Shown here piece after piece: positions 35,653 to 44,362 of a stretch of DNA of 62,393 bases. Source of the DNA: an uncultured Clostridia bacterium (lineage in GTDB: Bacteria; Bacillota; Clostridia; Oscillospirales; Acutalibacteraceae). Positions within the stretch are counted from its first letter, which is position 1. Every line of letters begins with the position of its first letter. A model generated the notes under the pieces. The model was not told where the DNA came from. It saw only the letters and a list, made by a program, of their open reading frames with translations, and did not search any database. Position numbers and translations under genes: made by a program. Location: contig CAMMRL010000008.1 in assembly GCA_946499275.1 (NCBI GenBank), forward strand, positions 1-62,393. The letters run 5' to 3'.

Positions 35653-37640
35653 CAACGCTGTCCTTTGAGGAGATTCTTCTCCGCTCCGCACATTTGGGCG
35701 GGGAAAGCGTTCTGCCTTCGATTCTCCCGGTCATCAACGTACAGACCGAAAAAAAGGCCCGCTTGGATGAGGAAGACGAAATCTTCTTTGACATCGGAAA
35801 AATCCGCAGCATTTTCCCGTACAACCAGCAGGATCGGTATGACAGGGCTCTGGAGCCGCGTCGGTTTCGCGCCGCCGTGCTGGAAAACGAATATCTGAAG
35901 GCCACCTTTCTTCCCGAGCTTGGCGGCCGGCTCTGGTCCCTGTTCGACAAAAAGGCGGGGAAAGAACTCCTGTATGTAAACGATGGAATCCGATACTGCA
36001 ATCTTGCGCTCCGGAACGCTTGGTTCAGCGGCGGTGTGGAATGGAATATCGGCATGATCGGACATAGTCCGTTCACCTGTGCGCCACTGTTCACCGCGCG
36101 GCTGGAGGACGAAACCGGCTGCCCGATCCTGCGGATGTATGAGTACGAACGACTGCGCGGAGTGCCCTATCAAATGGACTTCAGCCTGCCGGAAGGTTCG
36201 CCCCTGCTGATCTGCCGGATGCGAATCGTCAACCCGCACGACAAAACCATCCCCATGTACTGGTGGAGCAACATCGCCGTGCCGGAAAGCCCCGACCGGC
36301 GGGTGATCGTCCCGGCGGAGAATGCTTACTACAGCTACTGGGACGTGGTCGCCAAAACGCCGATTCCTCTGCGGGGCGGCCGGAATGTGACCTATCCGGT
36401 GAATACAGAATGCTCCATGGACTATTTTTACCGCATTCCGGAAGGGCAACGGCCCTATATCGCCTATCTGGATAAAAACGGCTACGGCCTGATCCAGACT
36501 TCCACCCGACGGCTGAAGGGCCGGAAGCTCTTTGTCTGGGGGCAGGGAGAGGGCGGACACACTTGGCAGCGGTTCCTGACCGACCGCGCAGGCGATTACG
36601 CCGAAATTCAGGCCGGACTGGGCCGCACGCAGTACGAATGTATCCCGATGCCGCCGGGCTGCGCCTGGGAATGGGTGGAAGGCTACGGTGCAATGAGCGC
36701 GGCGCCCCAAAAGGTGCACGGCGACTGGGACAAGGCTTGCGCAGAAGTGGAAACCCGGCTAGAACAGACGATGAGCGAGCAGATGCTGGAAACATATCTG
36801 GATGCTCCGCGCGCAGGGTACGTCCTGCGGAAAGGCGAACTGGTGCAGAAGGGTTCGGGCTTCGGTGCGCTGGAAAACCGGCGCCGGCAACTAGCAGGCG
36901 AACCCCTGCTCCCAGAGCACCTGGATTTCGATGAGCCGGGCGAGGCGCAGGCCCCCTGGGTCGTTCTGCTGGAGACCGGACGGTTTCCAACAGCTGACCC
37001 GGAAAAAGCGCCGACCTCCTACCAATCCCACGAAGCTTGGCTCCGTCCGGTTCGGGAAGCCCGCGAAAGAGACGAGGGCAACTGGCTGGCCCATTACATG
37101 GAGGGACTGCTGTATTTATGCCGGGAGGAGTACCCGCAGGCAGAAGCCTGCTTCCAGCGTTCCGAAGCGCTGCAGCCGACCTGCTGGGGTGCCTATGCGA
37201 TGGCCTCGTGTCGGTATGCTCAGGGTGATATCCCGTCGGGCGTGTCCTGGATTCTGCGTGCGATGGACCTCAAGCCGGGGGACCTGTCTCTGGCACGGGA
37301 CGGATTCCGTCTGCTACAGGAGGACGAGCAATACGCGCAGATTGTCGAACGATACGGGATGCTTCCTCCGACCCTGCGGGAAGATGGAAAGCTGAAATTC
37401 TATCTTGCCGGCGCACTGGCTCATCAAGGTAAACTGGAGGAGGCGGAACGGATTCTGTATGAGAACGGCGGCCTGGTGGTGCCGGTGATCCGCGAAGGCG
37501 AGCTGTCGCTGACCTCACTGTGGTATTACATCGAAGAGCAGAAATGCCTGCGCCGCGGAGAGACCTTTGACGAGACGATGCAGCCGCCGCCCGCGCTGGA
37601 TTTCCGCATGGGAAGCGAGGCAGAGCCGCCGAAAGCCTAG
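35649..37640 (+). CDS. DUF5107-TPR protein
   Basis: 663 residues, no signal peptide. Residues about 40-340 match DUF5107, a galactose-mutarotase-like beta-sandwich: LENEYLKATFLPELGGRLWS, SGGVEWNIGMIGHSP, MYWWSNIAVPE and the EIQAGLGRTQYECIPM strand. Residues about 470-640 are tetratricopeptide-like helices (YMEGLLYLCREEYPQAEACF, ALQPTCWGAYAM). Proteins with this layout are common in glycan loci, and an enzyme active on sugars is suspected, but the reaction is not known to me. Its start overlaps the DUF4838 stop, so the two are likely co-translated partners. Confidence 0.85.
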   Translation: MTTLSFEEILLRSAHLGGESVLPSILPVINVQTEKKARLDEEDEIFFDIGKIRSIFPYNQQDRYDRALEPRRFRAAVLENEYLKATFLPELGGRLWSLFDKKAGKELLYVNDGIRYCNLALRNAWFSGGVEWNIGMIGHSPFTCAPLFTARLEDETGCPILRMYEYERLRGVPYQMDFSLPEGSPLLICRMRIVNPHDKTIPMYWWSNIAVPESPDRRVIVPAENAYYSYWDVVAKTPIPLRGGRNVTYPVNTECSMDYFYRIPEGQRPYIAYLDKNGYGLIQTSTRRLKGRKLFVWGQGEGGHTWQRFLTDRAGDYAEIQAGLGRTQYECIPMPPGCAWEWVEGYGAMSAAPQKVHGDWDKACAEVETRLEQTMSEQMLETYLDAPRAGYVLRKGELVQKGSGFGALENRRRQLAGEPLLPEHLDFDEPGEAQAPWVVLLETGRFPTADPEKAPTSYQSHEAWLRPVREARERDEGNWLAHYMEGLLYLCREEYPQAEACFQRSEALQPTCWGAYAMASCRYAQGDIPSGVSWILRAMDLKPGDLSLARDGFRLLQEDEQYAQIVERYGMLPPTLREDGKLKFYLAGALAHQGKLEEAERILYENGGLVVPVIREGELSLTSLWYYIEEQKCLRRGETFDETMQPPPALDFRMGSEAEPPKA

Positions 37641-37752
37641 GAACGCTTGGGAAAGCCTTGGAAAGGCGGAAACGTCCGCCGGAACGCATCGCCCGACAGC
37701 CTTCCTTCCGACGATGTGTAAAGCCGAAGGCAGCCCCAACGCGCCGTGAGAA

Positions 37753-38679
37753 ATGGGGGAGTCGCGCTTGCTCCGCGGGCTGAAATTTCACTTTGATAAC
37801 GAATATATAGGCGAACCAGTCTCCTACGGCCCGGTACTGCTCTGGCAGATCGGCGATATCGGTTGTGATCCGGGCTATGTGGTAAAGGATCATCAGCAGT
37901 ACTGTTATGAAATCACCTGTGTTGTGGGCGGGCGGGGGCACATTGCCGGAAGAGACGGCGAGAATCCCATCCGCAAGGGCCAGCTTTTTCTCAACCGGCC
38001 GAAGGAAATCCACCGGATCCGCTCGGATATGATGGATCCAATCCGTTATTTCTATCTGGGCTTTGATTTTGACCGGACTTATCTGGACTCCACCTGGAAA
38101 ACGGTGAAAAGAGCTTTTGATGAGTGCGCTCGCCCCCTGGCGGACGACATCTTTGAGATCAACGCCGTCTTTTCCAGTGTCTTCGACGAAATGATGGGGA
38201 AGGACGCCGCGACAAAGGAAATCATCCGCTGCCGGATTTACGAGATCCTTCTGCTGGCTTATCGCGCCTTTATCCAGAAGAAGCCACAGCGATATCTACC
38301 TGGGTCCGATTCGAACCGACACAGCCAGCTGGTGTATTCCGTCATTAACTACATCGATGCCAACGTGTGTGCGATCGATTACCTGCAGGATATCGGCAAT
38401 CAGGTCGGCTACAGCTACACTTATATTTCCCGCTTGTTTACCAAGGTGACCGGAAAGTCGTTGCAAACCTATTACAACGAAAAGCGGTTTGACAAGGCGG
38501 TGAGCTTCCTGAAGATGGGAATGCCAAGCAAAGAGATCGCCGTGCTCCTGAAATACAAAACCCTTAGTAGCTTCAGCAAAGCTTTCAGCAATTATTTCGG
38601 AATGTCTCCCTCTGAATATCGAAAAAAGCTGCAGCAGGAGGAAGAACCGGAACCACCAGAACCGCAGGAAGGACGGTAA
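37753..38679 (+). CDS. AraC-family transcriptional regulator
   Basis: 308 residues: an N-terminal cupin-like sensor (about 20-140, with VVGGRGHIAGRDG and QLFLNRPKEIHRI) and two C-terminal helix-turn-helix motifs (about 195-295: YLQDIGNQVGYSYTYISRLF, then SKEIAVLLKYKTLSSFSKAF and GMSPSEYRKKL). The sensor probably binds a sugar of this locus. The ATG at 37753 lacks a ribosome site; TTG at 37768 sits six bases after GGGGGAG and may be the real start. It lies inside the locus, so it is the natural candidate to control it. Confidence 0.9.
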   Translation: MGESRLLRGLKFHFDNEYIGEPVSYGPVLLWQIGDIGCDPGYVVKDHQQYCYEITCVVGGRGHIAGRDGENPIRKGQLFLNRPKEIHRIRSDMMDPIRYFYLGFDFDRTYLDSTWKTVKRAFDECARPLADDIFEINAVFSSVFDEMMGKDAATKEIIRCRIYEILLLAYRAFIQKKPQRYLPGSDSNRHSQLVYSVINYIDANVCAIDYLQDIGNQVGYSYTYISRLFTKVTGKSLQTYYNEKRFDKAVSFLKMGMPSKEIAVLLKYKTLSSFSKAFSNYFGMSPSEYRKKLQQEEEPEPPEPQEGR

Positions 38680-38747
38680 GCGCCGCCCGGACCGACCGGG
38701 AAAAGAGAAACAGGAAATCCGCCGTTGGCGGAAGAAACGAGGCAATT

Positions 38748-39617
38748 ATGAGGATTATTGGTATTCATTGCGGAAGGCTGGAAATCCGGGGGCTGGCATG
38801 CAGCCACAGCGGTCGGATACTGAACGCTGCGCGCATCGCGGTGGAGGCGGAGGGCGGCGCCCTTTCCTATATGCAGAATATCCGCTCAGTTGCCAATACG
38901 CTGGCTCAAGCGAACACGGGCGTCTGTGCTGTGGGTATCGTATGTCCTGGCCGGATCGATCCGCACAGCGGGCTGATATCCTGCACGACGATCCCCGGGT
39001 TTGTGGGGACCGATCTGCGGGATGTGGTGAAGGGCCTGCTGAACGTGCCGGTTTATGAGGAAAACAGCACGGCCGCTTCCCTGCTCGGCGAGCACTGGCT
39101 GGGCGCCGCCAAAGACGGAAAAAAGACCGTGCTACTCAAGCTGGGCATGGAAACGGAGGCGGCCGTGTTTGCCCAACAGAAAATCCAGGGCGTGTACTAC
39201 GCAGACGAGTGGGGAATCAAAAAGGAAGGGCTGTCCCTGCCGGCCTTTTCCAGCGCGCTGGAGGAGGCTTTCGGACGGAGCGCCTGCTTTGAGGAGTATG
39301 AGGACCGTTTCCGTCGGGGCGATCCCCGGATCAGCGCAGTGCTCCGGAGCTTTTCCGCCGACCTGGCGGATCTGGTGAAAATCATCGCGCACAGGGAAAA
39401 CCCCGACCGGATCCTGATCGGCGGCGATCTCACCGTGTGGTTCCAATCCTTTTTCCCCTTTTTGGAGCAGGAGCTGCAGGCGCGCCGCCTGTCCCTCGTG
39501 ATTGAAACGGGACAGCTGGGAACGAATGCCGGCTGCTTGGGTGCCGTCCGCATTTGCCTGGACCGGAGTCCGGATCGGAAAGAGCCGGTCGCAGGACCTG
39601 TATCGGCTTGGAAATAG
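38748..39617 (+). CDS. ROK-family protein, degenerate active site
   Basis: 289 residues with the ROK (sugar kinase) fold: IIGIHCGRLEIRGLACSHSG at the phosphate-1 position, VGIVCPGRIDPHSGLI, GFVGTDLRDVV and a C-terminal DRILIGGDLTVW segment. The catalytic Asp of the usual END motif is replaced: the sequence is EENSTAASLLGEHWLGAA. The GTGIG nucleotide loop reads LGMETEAAV, and the Cys-rich zinc motif is absent. I infer it does not phosphorylate sugar and may instead bind a ligand as a sensor, possibly working with the adjacent AraC protein. There is no DNA-binding domain. Confidence 0.75.
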   Translation: MRIIGIHCGRLEIRGLACSHSGRILNAARIAVEAEGGALSYMQNIRSVANTLAQANTGVCAVGIVCPGRIDPHSGLISCTTIPGFVGTDLRDVVKGLLNVPVYEENSTAASLLGEHWLGAAKDGKKTVLLKLGMETEAAVFAQQKIQGVYYADEWGIKKEGLSLPAFSSALEEAFGRSACFEEYEDRFRRGDPRISAVLRSFSADLADLVKIIAHRENPDRILIGGDLTVWFQSFFPFLEQELQARRLSLVIETGQLGTNAGCLGAVRICLDRSPDRKEPVAGPVSAWK

Positions 39618-39675
39618 GCCCATGGCTTCGGACAATGGAACACAAATGATCGGATCAGGAAAGGAGAGCGACACT

Positions 39676-42519
39676 ATGCGGCGGAAGTTCTTGACCGGAC
39701 TTTGCGCGTTTGCCTTGCTTCTCGCCACATTCCCCGTAGCCGTGCGGGCAGATGCGTCAGAAGAAAGCGCGGGCATAGGAAGCCGTGCCGACGGCTTTTC
39801 CGCCTATTGGGGAGAGATCGCCGGCCGGCCGGTGGCTTCTATCCCTCTGGTTCTGGCGGCGGCGGACGCGGTGCTGTCCCCGACCGCCGCGCCGGAGGAG
39901 GGTGCTGTCTCCCTGGACGAAGACACCAGCATGGAATGGTCCTTTTCGGTGGAAACCGGGGCGGTATATGAGCTGGTGCTTTCCTATGCCGCCATTTCGG
40001 AAAACGGCCGTCCCCCGCAGATCCGCATCGAGCTGGACGGGGCCGTGCCATATACCGAAATCACCGATTACGAGTTGAGCCTGGTTTATCAGGACGCCGG
40101 CCCCATCGAGCAAAACAGCAAGGGAGACGACCGGATTCCCGAACAGCGGGAGGTGGAACGCTGGCAGGAACGTCGGCTGCCGGACACCTCCGGGCTGACT
40201 GGACGACCGTTCAGTCTCTGTCTGGAGGAGGGTGAACACACTCTCCGGCTCACCTGCACCCGCGGTACGGTTCGGGTGCGCTCCCTGACGTTGGCGGTTC
40301 CCGAAACGGTAAAACCTGACAACGAAGCACGCTGGAAATACGAACAGGATGGCTTGCAGGAGATTGACGGTTTCTACCAGGTGATCCAGGCGGAAGCAGC
40401 CTGGGAGAAGTCGGACTCCACTCTCTATCCGACCTATGACCGCACCAGTCCCGCAACCGAGCCTTACGACGCCGTGCGAATCCGGCGGAACACCATCGGC
40501 AAGGGGACATGGAGCGAACCGGGGATGTGGATCTCCTACCGCATTACGGATGTTCCTGCGGACGGCCTGTATTATCTGACGATTAAATACCGGCAGGCGG
40601 AAGCTATCGGCGTGGCATCCTACCGGGATATTTACATAAACGGAGAGATCCCGAGTGCCGCCTTTCAGAATGTAGCCTTCCCCTACGGCGTGGGCTGGGA
40701 ACGGCAGACGATTTCGGACGGAGACGGCGTTCCCCTGCCGGTCTATCTGCAGGAAGGGGAAAACGAATTGCGGATGGAGGTAAGCCTGGGGCCTGCTGCG
40801 GATGCCATGCGGATGGTGGACGAATCGGTGTATGCCCTCAACCAGCTGTATACCCAGATTGTGATGATCACCGGCACCTCGCCGGATCCCTACCGGGATT
40901 ATTACCTGGATCAGGAGATCCCTGGCCTGCTGGAGGATTTTCAGGCCCAGGCCGACCTGCTGTATGCCGTTTGCGCCGAGCTGGAACAATGGGAAGGCGA
41001 GACGGCGGGCCAAAATGAGGACATCCTAGGAATGGCTCGCCGTCTGGAAAGCATGATTGATGACCCTCGCTCCATTCCCGACCGGATATCCAGTTTTCGG
41101 GAGGGGATCAGCGCGCTTTCCACCTGGCTGTACGACCGCGCCAGCCAGCCGCTGGAGATGGACTATCTGATCGTTCACTCTCCAGACAGCGAGCTGCCTT
41201 CGCCTCGTGCCGGTCTCTGGAAACAGATCGTGCATTTCTTTCGTACCTTTTTTGCATCCTTTGTGGAGGACTACAACACGGTAGGAGGCACATCTTCCGG
41301 GGAAAGCATCAAGGTCTGGGCTAACATCGGACGGGATCAGATACAGGTCATCAAAGATTTGGTGAACGATTCGTTCACCCCGGAAACCGGGGTTTCGGTA
41401 AATCTCAGCATCGTTCAATCAGGTTTTATTGAGGCAGCCCTTGCCGGGCGTGGGCCGGATGTGGCAATCGGTATGGCGCGAGGTCAGCCCGTGAACCTGG
41501 CTTGCCGCAACGCCCTGCTCGATTTCGATTCCTACCAGGGATTCGAAGAGATGAGCGACCGGTTTGCCGAAACGGCGCTCGTACCGTATCAGTACCAGGG
41601 CAAAACCTACGCTATCCCCTGCACTCAGACATTTTATATGCTCTTTTATCGCAAGGATATTCTGACGCAGCTGGGGGTGGAACCGCCGGAGACCTGGGAC
41701 GAATTGATGGAAATCGTCCCCCGGCTGCAGCGAAGTCATATGACGATCGGACTGCCTTACGCCGTCATTTCGGCGGCAGCGGCGGTGGATAACGGACTGG
41801 GAGCCAAGGACCTCTTCGCCACCCTCCTTCTTCAAAACGGTGGAACTTTTTACAACGAGGACTATACGGTGACCGCGCTGGATTCCGAAGCGGCGGTGTC
41901 CGCTTTCCGTCAGTGGTGCGATTTTTATACAAAGTACGGTTTTGATCTGGTGTATGACTTTTACACCCGCTTTTCCACCGGCGAAATGCCGATCGGGATC
42001 GCCTCTTATGAGATGTTTAACACCTTGAGTGTCGCTGCCAAGGAGATTCAGGGGTTGTGGGGGATGGCACCGATACCGGGAACGGTCCAGCCGGACGGCT
42101 CGATTAGCACTCAGGAAGCCGGCGCTGGCACTGCCGCCGTGATCTTCAAAAAAACCGATTCTCCGGAAAGCTGCTATCGGTTCGTGGACTGGTGGACGAG
42201 CGACGAGACCCAGAACCGCTTCTGCACGTCGGTGGAGAACATTCTGGGACCGGGTGGCCGGTATGCCACCGCCAATCTGGATGCCTTTTCCCGGCAGCCG
42301 TGGACCGAGGAAGAGCTGGCCATGCTTTCCGCCCAGCGAAACCATGTGGTGGAACTTCCAGAAATCCCCGGCAGCTACTACGTTTCCCGCAGTATCGACA
42401 ACGCCTTCCGGGCGGTGCTGTACGATGGCAAAAATCCCCGGGAGGTCTTTGAAAGGGAAAACCGAAACATCAACCAGGAAATCGCCCGCAAGCGACGGGA
42501 GCTGGGACTGAGCAACTGA
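39676..42519 (+). CDS. Large secreted solute-binding protein with N-terminal carbohydrate-binding-like region
   Basis: 947 residues. A signal peptide (about 1-25, cleaving near VRADA) has no lipobox Cys. Residues about 40-430 contain two beta-rich modules like sugar-binding or CBM-type domains (TIKYRQAEAIGVASYRDIYI, VYLQEGENELRMEV). A helical region (430-530) follows, and residues about 545-930 form a family 1 sugar-binding protein: IKVWANIGRDQIQVIKDLVN, GKTYAIPCTQTFYMLFYRKD and WWTSDETQNRF. Typical family members are about 430 residues, so the front half is an addition. The ATG at 39676 follows AAGGAGAG; an open frame extends further upstream. The two permease genes follow directly. Confidence 0.85.
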   Translation: MRRKFLTGLCAFALLLATFPVAVRADASEESAGIGSRADGFSAYWGEIAGRPVASIPLVLAAADAVLSPTAAPEEGAVSLDEDTSMEWSFSVETGAVYELVLSYAAISENGRPPQIRIELDGAVPYTEITDYELSLVYQDAGPIEQNSKGDDRIPEQREVERWQERRLPDTSGLTGRPFSLCLEEGEHTLRLTCTRGTVRVRSLTLAVPETVKPDNEARWKYEQDGLQEIDGFYQVIQAEAAWEKSDSTLYPTYDRTSPATEPYDAVRIRRNTIGKGTWSEPGMWISYRITDVPADGLYYLTIKYRQAEAIGVASYRDIYINGEIPSAAFQNVAFPYGVGWERQTISDGDGVPLPVYLQEGENELRMEVSLGPAADAMRMVDESVYALNQLYTQIVMITGTSPDPYRDYYLDQEIPGLLEDFQAQADLLYAVCAELEQWEGETAGQNEDILGMARRLESMIDDPRSIPDRISSFREGISALSTWLYDRASQPLEMDYLIVHSPDSELPSPRAGLWKQIVHFFRTFFASFVEDYNTVGGTSSGESIKVWANIGRDQIQVIKDLVNDSFTPETGVSVNLSIVQSGFIEAALAGRGPDVAIGMARGQPVNLACRNALLDFDSYQGFEEMSDRFAETALVPYQYQGKTYAIPCTQTFYMLFYRKDILTQLGVEPPETWDELMEIVPRLQRSHMTIGLPYAVISAAAAVDNGLGAKDLFATLLLQNGGTFYNEDYTVTALDSEAAVSAFRQWCDFYTKYGFDLVYDFYTRFSTGEMPIGIASYEMFNTLSVAAKEIQGLWGMAPIPGTVQPDGSISTQEAGAGTAAVIFKKTDSPESCYRFVDWWTSDETQNRFCTSVENILGPGGRYATANLDAFSRQPWTEEELAMLSAQRNHVVELPEIPGSYYVSRSIDNAFRAVLYDGKNPREVFERENRNINQEIARKRRELGLSN

Positions 42520-42530
42520 GGGGGGAGATT

Positions 42531-43466
42531 ATGCCACGAAAAAAACATCAGGCTGCCGGGTCCGCGCACCGACTTTCCGCCTGGGAACAGATCCGGCAAA
42601 GCCGGGACAGCTACCTGCTGATAGCCCCCTTCATGCTACTGTTTGTGTTTCTGACCGTGATCCCCATCCTCTCCGCCGTCGGCCTAAGCTTCACAAGCTT
42701 CAACATGCTGGAGACACCGCGCTTTGTCGGCTGGCAGAACTATCAGCGGATGCTGCTGGGCGATCCGATCTTTTACACCGTAGTAAAGAACACGCTGCTG
42801 TTCGCCTTTCTGACCGGTCCGATCAGCTATGTGCTTTCCTTTCTCTTTGCCTGGCTGATCAACGAGACCGGCAGGCTGCTGCGCACAATCCTGACGGCGG
42901 TGTTTTATATGCCGGTTCTTGCCGGAAACATCTATTTCGTCTGGGCGTTCCTGCTTTCAGGCGACAGCTACGGCGTGATTAACGGCCTGCTGCTCCAGCT
43001 GAATCTGATCCAGGAGCCGATCGGCTGGCTAGTAGACCAGAACTACATCATGGGATCCCTGATGGTTGTCCAGCTCTGGATGAGCCTGGGCACCGGATTC
43101 CTCGCCTTTATTGCCGGTTTCCAAAGTATGGACCGAAGTCTCTTTGAAGCCGGGGCAATCGACGGCATCCATAACCGCTGGCAGGAGCTTTGGTACATTA
43201 CCCTCCCCTCCATGTCCTCCCAACTGCTTTTCAGCGCAGTGATGCAGATTGGCGCCTCCTTTGGCGTGAGCACGGTCATCACTACCCTGGTGGGTTTCCC
43301 CACATCGCAGTACAGCGCAGACACCGTCGTAACCTATATCATGGATGTCGGCACCACCCGGTTTGAAATGGGCTATGCTTGCACCATTGCCGTTTTCCTG
43401 TTTGTACTGATGTTTTTATCCAATTTCGTCATTTCCAGTCTGCTGAGAAAATTCCAGACAGAGTGA
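42531..43466 (+). CDS. Sugar ABC permease, MalF/UgpA type (first importer)
   Basis: 311 residues, six transmembrane helices, with the start SYLLIAPFMLLFVFLTVIP typical of these permeases and an EAA loop reading EAGAIDGIHNRWQELWYITL that contacts the ATPase. It begins 12 bases after the large binding-protein gene with GGGGGGAG in front and is followed 18 bases later by the partner permease. No importer ATPase occurs in the locus; a shared MsmX-like ATPase elsewhere is the likely energiser. Confidence 0.92.
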   Translation: MPRKKHQAAGSAHRLSAWEQIRQSRDSYLLIAPFMLLFVFLTVIPILSAVGLSFTSFNMLETPRFVGWQNYQRMLLGDPIFYTVVKNTLLFAFLTGPISYVLSFLFAWLINETGRLLRTILTAVFYMPVLAGNIYFVWAFLLSGDSYGVINGLLLQLNLIQEPIGWLVDQNYIMGSLMVVQLWMSLGTGFLAFIAGFQSMDRSLFEAGAIDGIHNRWQELWYITLPSMSSQLLFSAVMQIGASFGVSTVITTLVGFPTSQYSADTVVTYIMDVGTTRFEMGYACTIAVFLFVLMFLSNFVISSLLRKFQTE

Positions 43467-43484
43467 GAGGAAGGAGACGTGTCC

Positions 43485-44327
43485 ATGAAAACCCGCACCG
43501 GCCGATCCGTCGGCGGCAATATCCTGATGTTTTTATTTCTGGCACTCTTCGGCCTTTTTTTCCTTCTGCCGGGCTTGTATGCCGCCATTACCGCCTTTAA
43601 GCCGGCGAATGAAATCCTGGTTTTTCCGCCCCGTCTTTTTGTCCGCCGCCCCACGTTCAGCAATTTTATCTGGTTGAGCAACCTTATGACGGATTTCTGG
43701 GTGCCATTGTCCCGCTACCTGTTCAACAGCATCTTTCTCACCCTGGTCGGGACGGTAGGGCATATCCTGCTGGCCAGCATGGCCGCTTATCCCATGGCCA
43801 AGCACCGTTTCTTCGGGCAGAAGGTCATCTCGCAGACAATCGTGCTGTCCCTGCTGTTCACTGCCTCGGTGACGTATATTCCCCAGTATATCATATTGAG
43901 CGTCAGCCACATGATCGACACTTACTGGGCGGTGATCCTTCCCGCCTTCCAGAGCTCGCTCGGGCTGTATCTGATGATGAATTTCATGAATAAAATCCCG
44001 GATGAGATGCTGGAGGCCGCCCGTATCGACGGCGCCAAGGAGATCCGGATATTCTGGAGCATCGTGATGCCGAACGTCCGCCCCGCCTGGCTGACGCTGA
44101 TGATCTTTTCTTTCCAGAGTCTCTGGAACAGCAACGGCGGAGGTTTTATCTACAACGAATCGCTCAAGCCGCTGCCCGCCGTGATGGCTACCATAGCGGC
44201 CGGAGGGGTGGTACGGACTGGGGCCACCGCCGCCTCGGCCCTGCTGCTGATGATTCCCCCGATCCTGCTGTTCCTCTGTTCGCAGAGCCGGGTAATCGAG
44301 ACCATGAGCACCTCCGGACTGAAGTGA
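43485..44327 (+). CDS. Sugar ABC permease, MalG type (first importer)
   Basis: 280 residues with six helices. The EAA loop is LEAARIDGAKEIRIFWSIVM. The ATG at 43485 is preferred over GTG at 43479 since the AGGAG site is eight bases away. It is the partner of the MalF-type permease directly upstream. The C-terminus SRVIETMSTSGLK is normal for the family. Confidence 0.92.
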   Translation: MKTRTGRSVGGNILMFLFLALFGLFFLLPGLYAAITAFKPANEILVFPPRLFVRRPTFSNFIWLSNLMTDFWVPLSRYLFNSIFLTLVGTVGHILLASMAAYPMAKHRFFGQKVISQTIVLSLLFTASVTYIPQYIILSVSHMIDTYWAVILPAFQSSLGLYLMMNFMNKIPDEMLEAARIDGAKEIRIFWSIVMPNVRPAWLTLMIFSFQSLWNSNGGGFIYNESLKPLPAVMATIAAGGVVRTGATAASALLLMIPPILLFLCSQSRVIETMSTSGLK

Positions 44328-44362
44328 GACGGAAAAACGACAAAAAGGAGGCGGGAAAGCGA

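Noticed and set aside
38748-39617. Active ROK glucokinase
   Set aside because: Catalytic Asp, nucleotide loop and Cys motif are all missing.
39757-41013. 418-codon minus-strand frame
   Set aside because: Antisense to the large solute-binding protein; no motifs.
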